From JAZTZP01 sp045637525 (GTDB lineage Bacteria > Bacillota > Clostridia > UBA1381): a stretch of DNA of 40,780 bases. This document shows, in pieces, positions 8,427 through 16,832 of this stretch. Numbering within the stretch: position 1 is the stretch's first letter; each line of letters opens with the position of its first letter. The notes under the pieces are model-generated. The model was given only the letters and a program-made list of their open reading frames with translations. It was not told the DNA's origin and ran no database searches. The stretch is taken from assembly GCA_045637525.1 (NCBI GenBank), contig JAZTZP010000045.1:1-40780 (forward strand), read 5' to 3'. The position numbers were made by a program, and so were the translations under genes.

Positions 8427-8573
8427 CAATTCGCAATTCGCAATGCGTAATGCAAATACTTTTGTTTTATCAACGATAATATTTTCTGTTTTCATAGTAA
8501 ATTTCCTCTTTCATAAAAACAATTGAGAATTGAAAATTACAAATTGCGCATTGCGAATTGCGCATTGCGAATT
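8427..8573. repeat. GCG-spaced repeat cluster, second copy, upstream of AAA_14 gene
   Basis: A run of AATTCGC/AATGCG units at 8427-8453 is matched by an inverted run at 8542-8573 (AATTGCGCATTGCGAATTGC and onward), with about 88 bases between. Arm sequence, orientation and spacing are very like the cluster at 6841-7020, so the AAA_14 gene lies between two similar inverted-repeat elements. The remaining bases of the 8319-8590 gap hold the AAA_14 promoter and nothing else I can identify. A plus-strand frame reading RIENYKLRIANCALRI here is just translated repeat. Confidence 0.72.
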
Positions 8574-8590
8574 ACAAAAATTATAACCCC

Positions 8591-11500
8591 TCACTCGCTG
8601 ATTACAAAAAAGCATATCAGCTCAAAATCATCAAGTCCTTTTATTGTAATATTTCCAAGCGTTGTACCTCCGGCTTTAAAAAGGCTTTCTATATCGCTTT
8701 CTTCATTAACTTCCATAACCGAAGAAATAGCGTCACCAAGCAATTTTGAAAACTTACTCATATTTTTACCGTCTTTTGTTTCTTTATTAAATTTACGATA
8801 TAGCTCCGTAATAGGTTCTGTTTTTCCTTTACAAAGAAAACGTAACTTATCAAGCATTGCTTTTGGTGATAAATGATCGCAAACCACATCTCCGTCATTT
8901 GTGATATACACCATATAAAACGGATGAAGCCTGTTATGATTATCTATATTCACGCTGTCTGAACGATTCTTTAAAACATATATCACACCCGGTGGATTTT
9001 CATCTGTTGCCGAAACGACTGTGTGCAGACCAAACGGCGTTTTATCTATATCAGGATGATGCTTTACATACTCCAGTAAATCAAGCCTGAACTCATTAAG
9101 CCCCAAATCCATTATAGAAATTCCCGATGACATTTCTTCGATATCCACAACTTCCTCCTGCAAACGCTTAAGCTGAGCTTTTCTATATTCAAGATCTGTC
9201 TTTTCTTCATCGCTGAGAAGATTGTCATCCCCCGTCGCTGTCATATCTACAATTTTCATTCTTGTCTCAACTTTTGCTTTCAAATCGATATACTCATCAA
9301 GCGTAACATCAGGCCAGAAATTTACAAGCTGTATATATTCATTTCTGCTACCTATACGGTCAATTCTGCCGAAACGCTGTATTATACGCACCGGATTCCA
9401 GTGTATATCATAGTTTATAAGATAATCACAATCCTGCAAATTCTGTCCTTCCGATATACAATCAGTTGCAATTAAAATATCAATATCGTTTTTTGCTATA
9501 TTTTCAAACAAATCCCTGTCTTTTGATATAGGCGAAAAACAAGTAAGAACAGTATTTAAATCACCCTTTAGTTTGGGTATAGTTGTTTTTCCGTCAACAG
9601 AACCGGTAATTAAAGCTGTCTCAAGTCCAAAATTTGATTTTACATATTCGCTTACATTTGAATATAAATATTCGGCAGTATCTGCAAACGCTGTAAATAT
9701 AATTATTTTCTTATTCGCTCCGTTTATAGGATTTTTAATCTTTTTCTTTACAACGCTAAGCAGCTCCTGTAATTTACTGTCATGCTCCGGTGTAATATCA
9801 CTTATCATATATGTAAGTAATTCAAGAATTTCTCCGTCCTTTACAAGACTTTCTCTCCATGATTTATAGTCCATATCCGAAAGGTCTATTTTTACCTTTT
9901 TGCCGATTGAAAATAAATCCTCATTATCTCCGTCCTCGCTGTCAAACTCCTCAATAGCTGTTATATCCGTAAGCTCCAATTCTACTCCCGATACATTATC
10001 GTATGCTTCAATCTTATTTACGGTATCATCCATTAACTGCTTAATTCTCTTTAATGTAAGACTAAATGCGTAAACAGAGCTTTCCATTCTTTTCATAAGA
10101 TTAATAGCAGTAAGTCTTCGTATTCCCTGCTCACGTCCGAATTGCGTAAGGGTATCGTCTCCACCAAAAACATCCGAATACTTATCAATCCGGCTCGGCA
10201 GAATATAATGCGACGGAGTATATATCGCCAGTACAAGCTGTGTCAGCTGTTCAAATATCTCGTTATAATTAATTGCCGTTTTTAAATCGGTAAGCGGTGG
10301 TCTTTTAGATATTGGTTTTAACCTTTTTGGAAATGTACCGATATCAGCAGTATCATAATATTTTTGTATATGCTTTCTCGAACGTGCAATAGTTACAGAA
10401 TCAAGAACTTCAAAAAAGTCGAAATCAAGCATTTTAAGCAAATTCGCAGTAGTTCGCTCACTTTGCTCCCATTTACTCCATGTATTAAACGCTCTTTGCG
10501 CACTTCTGAATATATCATCAATTGAACGTGTGGTACTCAGCTTCTCATCAATATATTCGGAATTTCCCTCATATGCCAATGCAAGCTGATTTTTAAGGTC
10601 GTTAAACCTGTTATTTACAGGTGTTGCACTAAGCATTAACACTTTTGTTTTAACGCCTTTTCTTATTACTTTATTTAAAAGCTGTAAATATCTGTTTTGC
10701 TTCTCATCATCATCGCCCGATACCTTTCCGCCATTTCTGAAATTATGCGATTCATCAATTACTACAAGATCATAATTTCCCCAATTAAGCCTGTCTAAGT
10801 CAAGACCATTCGACTTTCCGTGAGTTCTGTTTAAATCTGTATGATATAAAACATCATATCCTAAACGGTCGGCAGCTATCGGATTATTTATATAATTATC
10901 CTTATACGTATTCCAGTTGTTTGTCAGCTTTTTAGGACATAAAACAAGCACCGATTTATTTCGGTTCTCATAGTACTTGATTACCGCAAGAGCAGTAAAA
11001 GTCTTGCCCAGACCAACACTGTCAGCTAATATACAACCATTGTATTTTTCAAGCTTATTTATAATTGCAAGCACTGCATCTTTCTGAAAGTTATACAGCA
11101 TATTCCAGATTTTACTGTTTTTAAATCCTGTCGCTTCATTAGGAAGCACATCTTCAGAAATATCTTCTAAAAACTCATTAAATATATTATACAAGGTTAC
11201 AAAATATATGAAATCAGGCGAATTTTCGGTATATGCAGAAGTTATGCATTCTATAACTTCCTCTGTAACCTCCTGCATTTTTGTTTTATCATTCCATATA
11301 TTTTCAAATAAATTCAGATATAATTCAGACATCGGTGCATCTGTTTTTTGTACTACATTATACGCATTATTACCACGCTCACATCCTAAATCTACAGTAG
11401 TAAACCCGTTAACCGGCATATAACTCTTATCATCAACATTTATAAATCCCATCATATTATCAGATGAAATGTTTGATTTAAATGTTACTTTTTCTCTTAT

Positions 11501-11821
11501 CCACTCTGCACATTCCTTTGCTATGGCTTTCTGGGTAAGCTCATTACGAAGCTTTACTTCAAATTCAGTTCCGTACAAACTCCGCTCTCTGTTAAGGCGT
11601 GGAATATAAAACTCACGCTTTTCTTTTTTTGCTTTTTCAGCAGTAAAAGTCGGCGAAGTGAATATAAATCTGAGTTCATCAATTTTCTTTAGCTCGTCCT
11701 TCAATTCGCCAAATGCATAAATAGAAAAACAAGCAGCAGCAATTGACAGCTTACTTCCGTCTTTAATTTCAACATTCAAATCATCTTTTAAAGTTTTATT
11801 GATATTATCTATAATTTCCAT
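8591..11821 (-). CDS. SNF2/DEAD-like superfamily 2 helicase with PLD-like N-terminus
   Basis: A 1076-residue SF2 ATPase. Walker A is ILADSVGLGKTF (GLGKT at 270-274), motif II is VVIDESHNF (DESH at 356-359), motif III is MLSATPVNN (about 396-404). The C-terminal lobe shows IATDCISEGQNL and HWNPVRIIQRFGRIDRIGS, an SNF2-like motif V/VI block near residues 800-850. The N-terminal 170 residues (SKLSIAAACFSIYAFGEL, RFIFTSPTF) resemble the degenerate phospholipase-D-like region seen in large defence-associated helicases. The ATG at 11821 has GAGGTG eight bases upstream; the frame runs on to 11941 but overlaps the promoter and terminator, so I rejected the longer form. It is the first gene of the island and has its own promoter. 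It probably remodels or translocates on DNA in concert with the R-M genes; partner assignment is inferred from neighbourhood. Confidence 0.88.
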   Translation of the reverse strand: MEIIDNINKTLKDDLNVEIKDGSKLSIAAACFSIYAFGELKDELKKIDELRFIFTSPTFTAEKAKKEKREFYIPRLNRERSLYGTEFEVKLRNELTQKAIAKECAEWIREKVTFKSNISSDNMMGFINVDDKSYMPVNGFTTVDLGCERGNNAYNVVQKTDAPMSELYLNLFENIWNDKTKMQEVTEEVIECITSAYTENSPDFIYFVTLYNIFNEFLEDISEDVLPNEATGFKNSKIWNMLYNFQKDAVLAIINKLEKYNGCILADSVGLGKTFTALAVIKYYENRNKSVLVLCPKKLTNNWNTYKDNYINNPIAADRLGYDVLYHTDLNRTHGKSNGLDLDRLNWGNYDLVVIDESHNFRNGGKVSGDDDEKQNRYLQLLNKVIRKGVKTKVLMLSATPVNNRFNDLKNQLALAYEGNSEYIDEKLSTTRSIDDIFRSAQRAFNTWSKWEQSERTTANLLKMLDFDFFEVLDSVTIARSRKHIQKYYDTADIGTFPKRLKPISKRPPLTDLKTAINYNEIFEQLTQLVLAIYTPSHYILPSRIDKYSDVFGGDDTLTQFGREQGIRRLTAINLMKRMESSVYAFSLTLKRIKQLMDDTVNKIEAYDNVSGVELELTDITAIEEFDSEDGDNEDLFSIGKKVKIDLSDMDYKSWRESLVKDGEILELLTYMISDITPEHDSKLQELLSVVKKKIKNPINGANKKIIIFTAFADTAEYLYSNVSEYVKSNFGLETALITGSVDGKTTIPKLKGDLNTVLTCFSPISKDRDLFENIAKNDIDILIATDCISEGQNLQDCDYLINYDIHWNPVRIIQRFGRIDRIGSRNEYIQLVNFWPDVTLDEYIDLKAKVETRMKIVDMTATGDDNLLSDEEKTDLEYRKAQLKRLQEEVVDIEEMSSGISIMDLGLNEFRLDLLEYVKHHPDIDKTPFGLHTVVSATDENPPGVIYVLKNRSDSVNIDNHNRLHPFYMVYITNDGDVVCDHLSPKAMLDKLRFLCKGKTEPITELYRKFNKETKDGKNMSKFSKLLGDAISSVMEVNEESDIESLFKAGGTTLGNITIKGLDDFELICFFVISE

Positions 11822-11854
11822 AACCACACCTCGATAATATGATATCCGATAATT

Positions 11855-11883
11855 ATTATAACATAAAAATCTTATTTTGTCTA
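11855..11883 (-). promoter_or_regulatory. Promoter for helicase gene / defence island
   Basis: On the minus strand TAGACA (11878-11883) and TATAAT (11855-11860) are 17 bases apart, about 34 bases upstream of the ATG at 11821. It lies just downstream of the M24 peptidase terminator, so the island starts its own transcription. Confidence 0.7.
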
Positions 11884-11908
11884 TACCCTCTGACAAAATT
11901 CGGAATAA

Positions 11909-11956
11909 AAAAACGACTTGCAAAATATCTTCATTGATCATTTTGCAGTCGTTTTT
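11909..11956 (-). terminator. Intrinsic terminator after the housekeeping operon
   Basis: Arms at 11909-11926 and 11940-11956 pair over about 17 bp with one bulged base (core ACGACTTGCAAAAT against ATTTTGCAGTCGT), loop of 13 bases. On the minus strand the stem is followed by a T run. It lies seven bases past the M24 peptidase stop codon and separates the core operon from the defence island. Confidence 0.85.
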
Positions 11957-11962
11957 TTGATA

Positions 11963-13012
11963 CTAAATTATTATAAGCTCCTTCTTTGATCCGGTGAGAT
12001 TTTCGCATCCGTTTTCCGTTACTGCTACAACATCTTCTATTCTCACTCCTCCAAAATCCGGAATATATATTCCCGGCTCTACCGTAACCACGTTTCCAGC
12101 TCTTAAAGTGTCTTTGGATTTTGGCGATAAAGACGGCAATTCGTGAATTTCAATTCCAACGCTGTGTCCGAGACTGTGCCCGAAAAACTCTCCGTATCCG
12201 GCATCTTTTATAACGTCACGTGCCAGGCGGTCAGCATCAGCACAAAGCATACCGGTTTTTATTCCCGCTAAAGCCTTTTCCTGTGCCGCTAAAACAACAT
12301 TATATATTTCCGAAGCCTTTCCAGACGGTGTTCCTATGCTTATTGTCCTCGTCATATCTGAACAGTATCCGTCAAGCACGCAACCGAAATCAAGCGTTAA
12401 AAGCTCACCTTCATCTATTACCTTTTCACTTGCCGCACCGTGAGGCATAGCACCTCTCACACCTGATGCCGCAATTGTTTCAAATGATAATGCCGACGCA
12501 CCGTTTTTCTTAAAATAAAATTCGAGTGCTAAAGCTATTTCAATTTCCTTCATTCCGGGCTTTATAAAATCAAGTATATACGAAAAAGCCTCATCTCCGA
12601 GCTTTTCTGCTTCTGCTATCTTTTTAATTTCTTCAGGACTTTTTACCGCCCTTATGTGAGATATTATCTCCGAGCCGCTTTGGAAACATATTGAAGGTGC
12701 CTCTTCTTTAAGCCTGTTAAACCGTGAAATCGTCATGCATTCGTCTTCTATAACCACCTCACCGCTTTTTGCGTGTTTAAGCAGGTTCTTTATCCCCACA
12801 TCTGCACGTATAAGCTCAAAATCAGGCACCTGCTCTTTTGCCTGAACAAAATAACGGCTGTCGGTAAATATATATGCTTCATCGGGGGTTATTAAAAGCA
12901 TAGCATCCTCCGATGTAAAACCGCTGAAGTAAAAAATATTTGCTTTTCCGGTAATTAAAACATCTTTTTCAAACTTAAATGTCTTTCTTAAATTATTAAT
13001 TCTCTCGTTCAT
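11963..13012 (-). CDS. M24B family metallopeptidase (Xaa-Pro peptidase)
   Basis: A 349-residue aminopeptidase P/prolidase-like enzyme that would release residues next to proline in cytoplasmic peptides. The N-terminal creatinase-like domain spans about 1-125, and the pita-bread domain about 130-349. Metal ligands are visible: Asp pair in LLTLDFGCVLDGYCSDMTRT, His in GHSLGHSVGIEIHE, Glu in VTVEPGIY and in GVRIEDV. The family uses two Mn/Co/Zn ions. A TTG at 13018 is possible, but the ATG at 13012 is better spaced from the GAGG that lies within the end of aroQ. The gene overlaps aroQ by about 17 bases. The aroQ-peptidase order is common in Firmicutes, where efp usually follows. Here a terminator and the defence island follow instead. 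Confidence 0.93.
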   Translation of the reverse strand: MNERINNLRKTFKFEKDVLITGKANIFYFSGFTSEDAMLLITPDEAYIFTDSRYFVQAKEQVPDFELIRADVGIKNLLKHAKSGEVVIEDECMTISRFNRLKEEAPSICFQSGSEIISHIRAVKSPEEIKKIAEAEKLGDEAFSYILDFIKPGMKEIEIALALEFYFKKNGASALSFETIAASGVRGAMPHGAASEKVIDEGELLTLDFGCVLDGYCSDMTRTISIGTPSGKASEIYNVVLAAQEKALAGIKTGMLCADADRLARDVIKDAGYGEFFGHSLGHSVGIEIHELPSLSPKSKDTLRAGNVVTVEPGIYIPDFGGVRIEDVVAVTENGCENLTGSKKELIII

Positions 13013-13430
13013 CTGCAAGTGCCTCTAATGCTAAAATATATCCCTTAAACCCAAGACCGCATATCTGTCCGATGCACGCCGGTGCCGTCACTGATTTATG
13101 ACGAAATTCTTCCCTTTTATGTATATTTGAAATATGCACCTCAACAGCCGGTGTGTTTATACTGCTCAGTGCATCATGCAATGCATATGAATAGTGAGTA
13201 AAAGCACCGGGGTTTATTATAATTCCGTCATAATTATCATGTGCTGAATGTATTGCATTTATTATTTCGCCCTCTATATTACTCTGAAAAAAGCTGACCT
13301 CTACACCCAACTCATCCGCTTTATTTTTAATCATCGCCTCAAGATCTGAAAGAGTTGAAGCACCATAAATTCCCGGTTCTCTTATTCCGAGCATATTTAA
13401 GTTCGGTCCGTTTATTACAAGTACTTTCAT
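12996..13430 (-). CDS. aroQ: Type II 3-dehydroquinate dehydratase
   Basis: This 144-residue protein converts 3-dehydroquinate to 3-dehydroshikimate in the shikimate pathway and acts as a cytoplasmic dodecamer in the family. Visible hallmarks are NGPNLNMLGIREPGIYG with the catalytic Arg and Tyr of the flexible lid, FFQSNIEGEIINAIH, NPGAFTHYSYALHDAL, VEVHISNIHKREEFRHKS with the catalytic His, and GQICGLGFKGY. Length is normal. The ATG at 13430 follows AAGGAT. It is 14 bases downstream of ispG and overlaps the next gene, so it is part of the same operon. Nothing is unusual in the protein itself. Confidence 0.97.
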   Translation of the reverse strand: MKVLVINGPNLNMLGIREPGIYGASTLSDLEAMIKNKADELGVEVSFFQSNIEGEIINAIHSAHDNYDGIIINPGAFTHYSYALHDALSSINTPAVEVHISNIHKREEFRHKSVTAPACIGQICGLGFKGYILALEALADEREN

Positions 13431-13444
13431 ACGTTTTATCCTTC

Positions 13445-14488
13445 CTATAATTTATCAATTTCCCTGAACAAAGCCTCCAAAGCCTCATCTTCAGGCAATT
13501 TACATATAATCTCGCCTTTTTTGAATATTAATGCCTCACCATCTCCGCCGGCTATACCAACATCAGCCTCACGAGCCTCACCCGGTCCGTTCACCGCACA
13601 GCCCATCACAGCCACCTTTATAGGTTTGTTTACGGTACACAGCCGTTTTTCAACCTTTTCCGCCAAACCTATTAAATCAATTCTCGTCCTGCCGCAGGTC
13701 GGACATGATATAAGCTCCGCCCCGCCTTCACGAAGTGACAGCGCCTTTAAAATTTCCTTTGCGGCGATTATCTCCTCAATCGGGTCAGCGGTCAGTGATA
13801 CACGCATAGTATCTCCAATCTCCTCCGCTAAAAGTGCACCAATCCCGACAGAAGACTTTATTATTCCACTTTTCGGAGTTCCTGCCTCCGTTACACCTAT
13901 ATGCAAAGGAATATCAGTCTTTTTATCAAAAATACGATACGCCTCTATCATGTTTTTAACGTTTGAAACCTTTATTGATACAACTATATCATTAAAATTA
14001 AGCTCATCTAAAATTGCAACGTGCCCCAACGCACTCTCAACAAGTGCTTCCGGTACGGGCGCACCGTATTTTTCAAGCAAATGCTTTTCCAAAGAGCCGC
14101 CGTTTACGCCAATGCGTATCGGAACGCCTTTTTCTTTTGCAAGATTTACAACAGCTCTTACTTTTTCCTTACTTCCGATATTTCCCGGATTTATGCGGAC
14201 TTTATCAGCACCGTTTTCAATCGATTTTATTGCCAGCTTATAATCAAAATGTATATCGGTAACAAGCGGTATATGAATCTGCTCTTTTATACGTTTTACC
14301 GCTTCAGCCGCTTCAATATCCGGCACCGCTACACGAATTATTTCGCACCCGGCAGCCTCAAGAGCAAGTATCTGCTTAACAGTAGCCTCAACGTTTCTCG
14401 TATCGGTATTACACATAGACTGAATTGCAACCGCATTATCTCCGCCTATTTTCACTCCGCCGATATTAACAACTCTCTTATTTCTCAC
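13445..14488 (-). CDS. ispG: 4-hydroxy-3-methylbut-2-enyl diphosphate synthase (flavodoxin type)
   Basis: IspG catalyses the reductive ring opening of MEcPP to HMBPP, the penultimate MEP-pathway step, using a [4Fe-4S] cluster. The N-terminal TIM-barrel part carries GGDNAVAIQSMCNTDT and PLVTDIHFDYKLA. The C-terminal cluster part shows ISCPTCGRTRIDL and VMGCAVNGPGEAREAD, giving the expected CxxC and C plus the ligand Glu. The frame extends to a TTG at 14497 that sits directly on the AAGGGAG ribosome binding site. A GTG at 14488 is nine bases from it and gives the typical short start (RNKRVVNIGGVKIGGDN), so I chose it. It lies between rseP and aroQ. Together with dxr in the same operon it shows that this organism makes isoprenoids by the MEP route. 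Confidence 0.96.
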   Translation of the reverse strand: MRNKRVVNIGGVKIGGDNAVAIQSMCNTDTRNVEATVKQILALEAAGCEIIRVAVPDIEAAEAVKRIKEQIHIPLVTDIHFDYKLAIKSIENGADKVRINPGNIGSKEKVRAVVNLAKEKGVPIRIGVNGGSLEKHLLEKYGAPVPEALVESALGHVAILDELNFNDIVVSIKVSNVKNMIEAYRIFDKKTDIPLHIGVTEAGTPKSGIIKSSVGIGALLAEEIGDTMRVSLTADPIEEIIAAKEILKALSLREGGAELISCPTCGRTRIDLIGLAEKVEKRLCTVNKPIKVAVMGCAVNGPGEAREADVGIAGGDGEALIFKKGEIICKLPEDEALEALFREIDKL

Positions 14489-14510
14489 GTTATCCAACTC
14501 CCTTAAAAGC

Positions 14511-15662
14511 TTATCTTATCAATTTCATTATATCCTGGAACAATATAAACAGCATAAACGCAAACAAAAGCGCAAATCCAATGCCGTGTATTATCCCTTC
14601 TTTATCACGTGATACAGGCTTTCTCCTTATCGCCTCTATTAATACAAACAACAGCCTGCCGCCATCAAGTGCAGGCAACGGCAAAAGGTTCATAACACCG
14701 AGATTTATCGTAAGAAGTGCCGTAATATTCAGCACATTGAGTACCTTTCCGCTTTCTGCTTCAACAGCTGTGCTTACTTCGCTCACAACGCCAACCGGAC
14801 CCGATACCATTTCTATCCCGACAGCACCCGTAATTAAATCAATAAGCGACTTATACACAAGCTTTACTACAAAGCAAGTCATATTATATGCCTCAGGTAT
14901 TAAATTAAATGCTGTTAACTCTTCCTTCATTGGAGAAAAACCGATCAATAATTCTTTGCTCTCGTTTGTCATCCCTATTTTATCCGCATCATACGGATTT
15001 TTTTCACTATACCAGAGAATGGCGCTCTCAGTTACTCCGTCTATTGTTTCATCACAAACAATTCCCTCTTCTGTATAGGTGTATTTAAGATGTCTTACCG
15101 ACGGCATCGTTTCTACACTAAACTTTTCGCCGTCTCTCTTTATCTTAAGGGATATTTTTTCACCCTCTGTTATATCATTCTTATAAAGCTGTAAATCTCT
15201 GTAACTATTAATTTTGTGTCCGTTTATTTCTATAATTTCATCACCATGCTGTATATCGCATTCATACAGAGCGGTATTCTCAACAAGAATATCAATTTTA
15301 TTGGTGTAAACCTCGCCGGAATTTAATGCAAAACCAACATATATTATAAAGCCAAGCAGTATATTAAACGCCGCACCTGCAACGAGCACAACAAAACGCT
15401 TCCAGCACTTTTGCTCATTGAAAGCACCTGGAACATCTGTTTTTTCTTCATCCTCACCGTCAAACTGACAAAAACCGCCAAACGGTATTAACCGAAAAGA
15501 ATACAGCGTATTCTTACCGCGAATTTTAAACAGCGCCGGTCCGAAGCCGATAGCATATTCAAGCACTGTAAACCCTAAGAGCTTACCTGCAATAAAATGA
15601 CCAAACTCATGAAGAGAAATCATTATTAAAAACATTAAAACAGTTACAATTACAGAAAGCAA
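14511..15662 (-). CDS. rseP: Site-2 intramembrane metalloprotease RseP (M50)
   Basis: The 383-residue membrane protease has the zinc motif HEFGH within its first TM helix (ISLHEFGHFIAGKLLG, residues 17-32). A PDZ domain follows at about 125-200 (YECDIQHGDEIIEINGHKINS). The third catalytic ligand lies in LLPLPALDGGRLL near residue 320, and a final TM segment ends the protein. Family members cleave anti-sigma factors or remnant signal peptides inside the membrane. The start is TTG at 15662, nine bases after AAAGGAG; no upstream in-frame ATG is present. It sits between dxr and ispG, its conserved Firmicute place. Length is slightly below that of many homologues, but both catalytic halves are present. 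Confidence 0.95.
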   Translation of the reverse strand: MLSVIVTVLMFLIMISLHEFGHFIAGKLLGFTVLEYAIGFGPALFKIRGKNTLYSFRLIPFGGFCQFDGEDEEKTDVPGAFNEQKCWKRFVVLVAGAAFNILLGFIIYVGFALNSGEVYTNKIDILVENTALYECDIQHGDEIIEINGHKINSYRDLQLYKNDITEGEKISLKIKRDGEKFSVETMPSVRHLKYTYTEEGIVCDETIDGVTESAILWYSEKNPYDADKIGMTNESKELLIGFSPMKEELTAFNLIPEAYNMTCFVVKLVYKSLIDLITGAVGIEMVSGPVGVVSEVSTAVEAESGKVLNVLNITALLTINLGVMNLLPLPALDGGRLLFVLIEAIRRKPVSRDKEGIIHGIGFALLFAFMLFILFQDIMKLIR

Positions 15663-15676
15663 TTAAACACACTCCT

Positions 15677-16822
15677 TTAATCCAACATTTCATAAACTAC
15701 ACGCCTTGCTTCTTTATCCGTTTCTAAAATATCCGAAACATCCGGATTATCAATAAACTTAACTTTTCCCATAGCAGTTTCAATAGCTTCTGAAATTTCA
15801 AGATATTTAATCTTTCCCTTTAAAAACATTTCAACCGCCGCTTCATCCGCACTGTTAAATACACAAGGGCAATTACCGCCTCTTTTTGCCGCCTCATACG
15901 CAAGCCTCAGTGCAAAAAACGTATCAGTATCAGGTTCTTCAAAAGTAAGCTGAGAATATTTTGTAATGTCAAACTCATTACCCGACATCGGTCTTCTGTA
16001 CGGATATGTAAGTGCGTATTGAATAGGCAATCGCATATCAGGAGCGCCCAACTGTGCAATCACGCCATTATCACGGAACTTAACCATAGAATGTACTATA
16101 CTCTGACGATGCACCACAACCTTTATACGCTCTACCGGAACATCAAACAGCCAGCCGGCTTCTATAACCTCAAGCCCTTTATTTACAAGAGTTGAAGAAT
16201 CAATAGTAACTTTGGCGCCCATGTCCCAATTTGGGTGCTTTAATGCCTGCTCAGGCGTTATATTTTTCAGTTCATCACGCTTTTTCCCGAAAAACGGTCC
16301 ACCCGAAGCGGTTAAAATAAGCTGAGCAATTTCGTCTTTTGAATGGCATCCCTCTAAGCTTTGAAATATTGCAGAATGTTCACTGTCAACGGGAAGCAAT
16401 GCCGAGCCGTATTCTTCAGCAAGCTTAGTCACAATATGACCACCGGTTACAAGTGTTTCCTTGTTTGCAAGCGCAATATTTTTTTTCGCTTTAATCGCAT
16501 CAATCGTGGGTACAAGTCCCGATATCCCAACAACTGCCGTAACAACAGTTTCAACCTCATCAAGTGTTGAAACCTCCGACAAACCCTCTTTTCCCGAAAC
16601 AACCTTTGTGCCTGTATCGGCTATGCGTGTTTTCAAATCTTCAGCCGCTGCTTCATTAACCATGCACGCAAGCTTCGGTTTTAGTTTTCTTACCTGTTTT
16701 TCAACCGACAAAACATCCGAATAAGCAGAAATCCCCAATACATTAATATCGGGGTTTTTGTCTGCAATATCAAGAGTTTGTGTACCTATCGAGCCGGTTG
16801 AGCCTAAAATTGATATATTCAT
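15677..16822 (-). CDS. dxr: 1-deoxy-D-xylulose 5-phosphate reductoisomerase
   Basis: Dxr converts DXP to MEP, the first committed MEP-pathway step, using NADPH and a divalent metal. The 381-residue protein shows the NADPH-binding GSTGSIGTQTLDI (7-19), NKETLVTGG, the metal-binding PVDSEHSAIFQ, ASGGPFFG of the flexible-loop region, HPNWDMGAKVTIDSSTL and VHRQSIVHSMV. Length is normal. The ATG at 16822 follows AGAGGTAACCT. It is ten bases after cdsA and 14 before rseP. The protein looks complete and conventional. Confidence 0.97.
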   Translation of the reverse strand: MNISILGSTGSIGTQTLDIADKNPDINVLGISAYSDVLSVEKQVRKLKPKLACMVNEAAAEDLKTRIADTGTKVVSGKEGLSEVSTLDEVETVVTAVVGISGLVPTIDAIKAKKNIALANKETLVTGGHIVTKLAEEYGSALLPVDSEHSAIFQSLEGCHSKDEIAQLILTASGGPFFGKKRDELKNITPEQALKHPNWDMGAKVTIDSSTLVNKGLEVIEAGWLFDVPVERIKVVVHRQSIVHSMVKFRDNGVIAQLGAPDMRLPIQYALTYPYRRPMSGNEFDITKYSQLTFEEPDTDTFFALRLAYEAAKRGGNCPCVFNSADEAAVEMFLKGKIKYLEISEAIETAMGKVKFIDNPDVSDILETDKEARRVVYEMLD

Positions 16823-16832
16823 AGGTTACCTC

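Noticed and set aside
8523..8876. Plus-strand frame starting RIENYKLRIANCALRI
   Set aside because: It is a translation of the AATTGCG-type repeat followed by the antisense of the helicase end; no ribosome binding site or protein-like composition.
11822..11941. Longer helicase start at 11941
   Set aside because: The extension runs through a good promoter and into the terminator of the preceding operon; ATG 11821 has GAGGTG eight bases upstream.
13521..14243. 240-codon plus-strand frame
   Set aside because: It is antisense to ispG over its whole length; long antisense frames arise from the codon bias of the real gene, and it has no domain.
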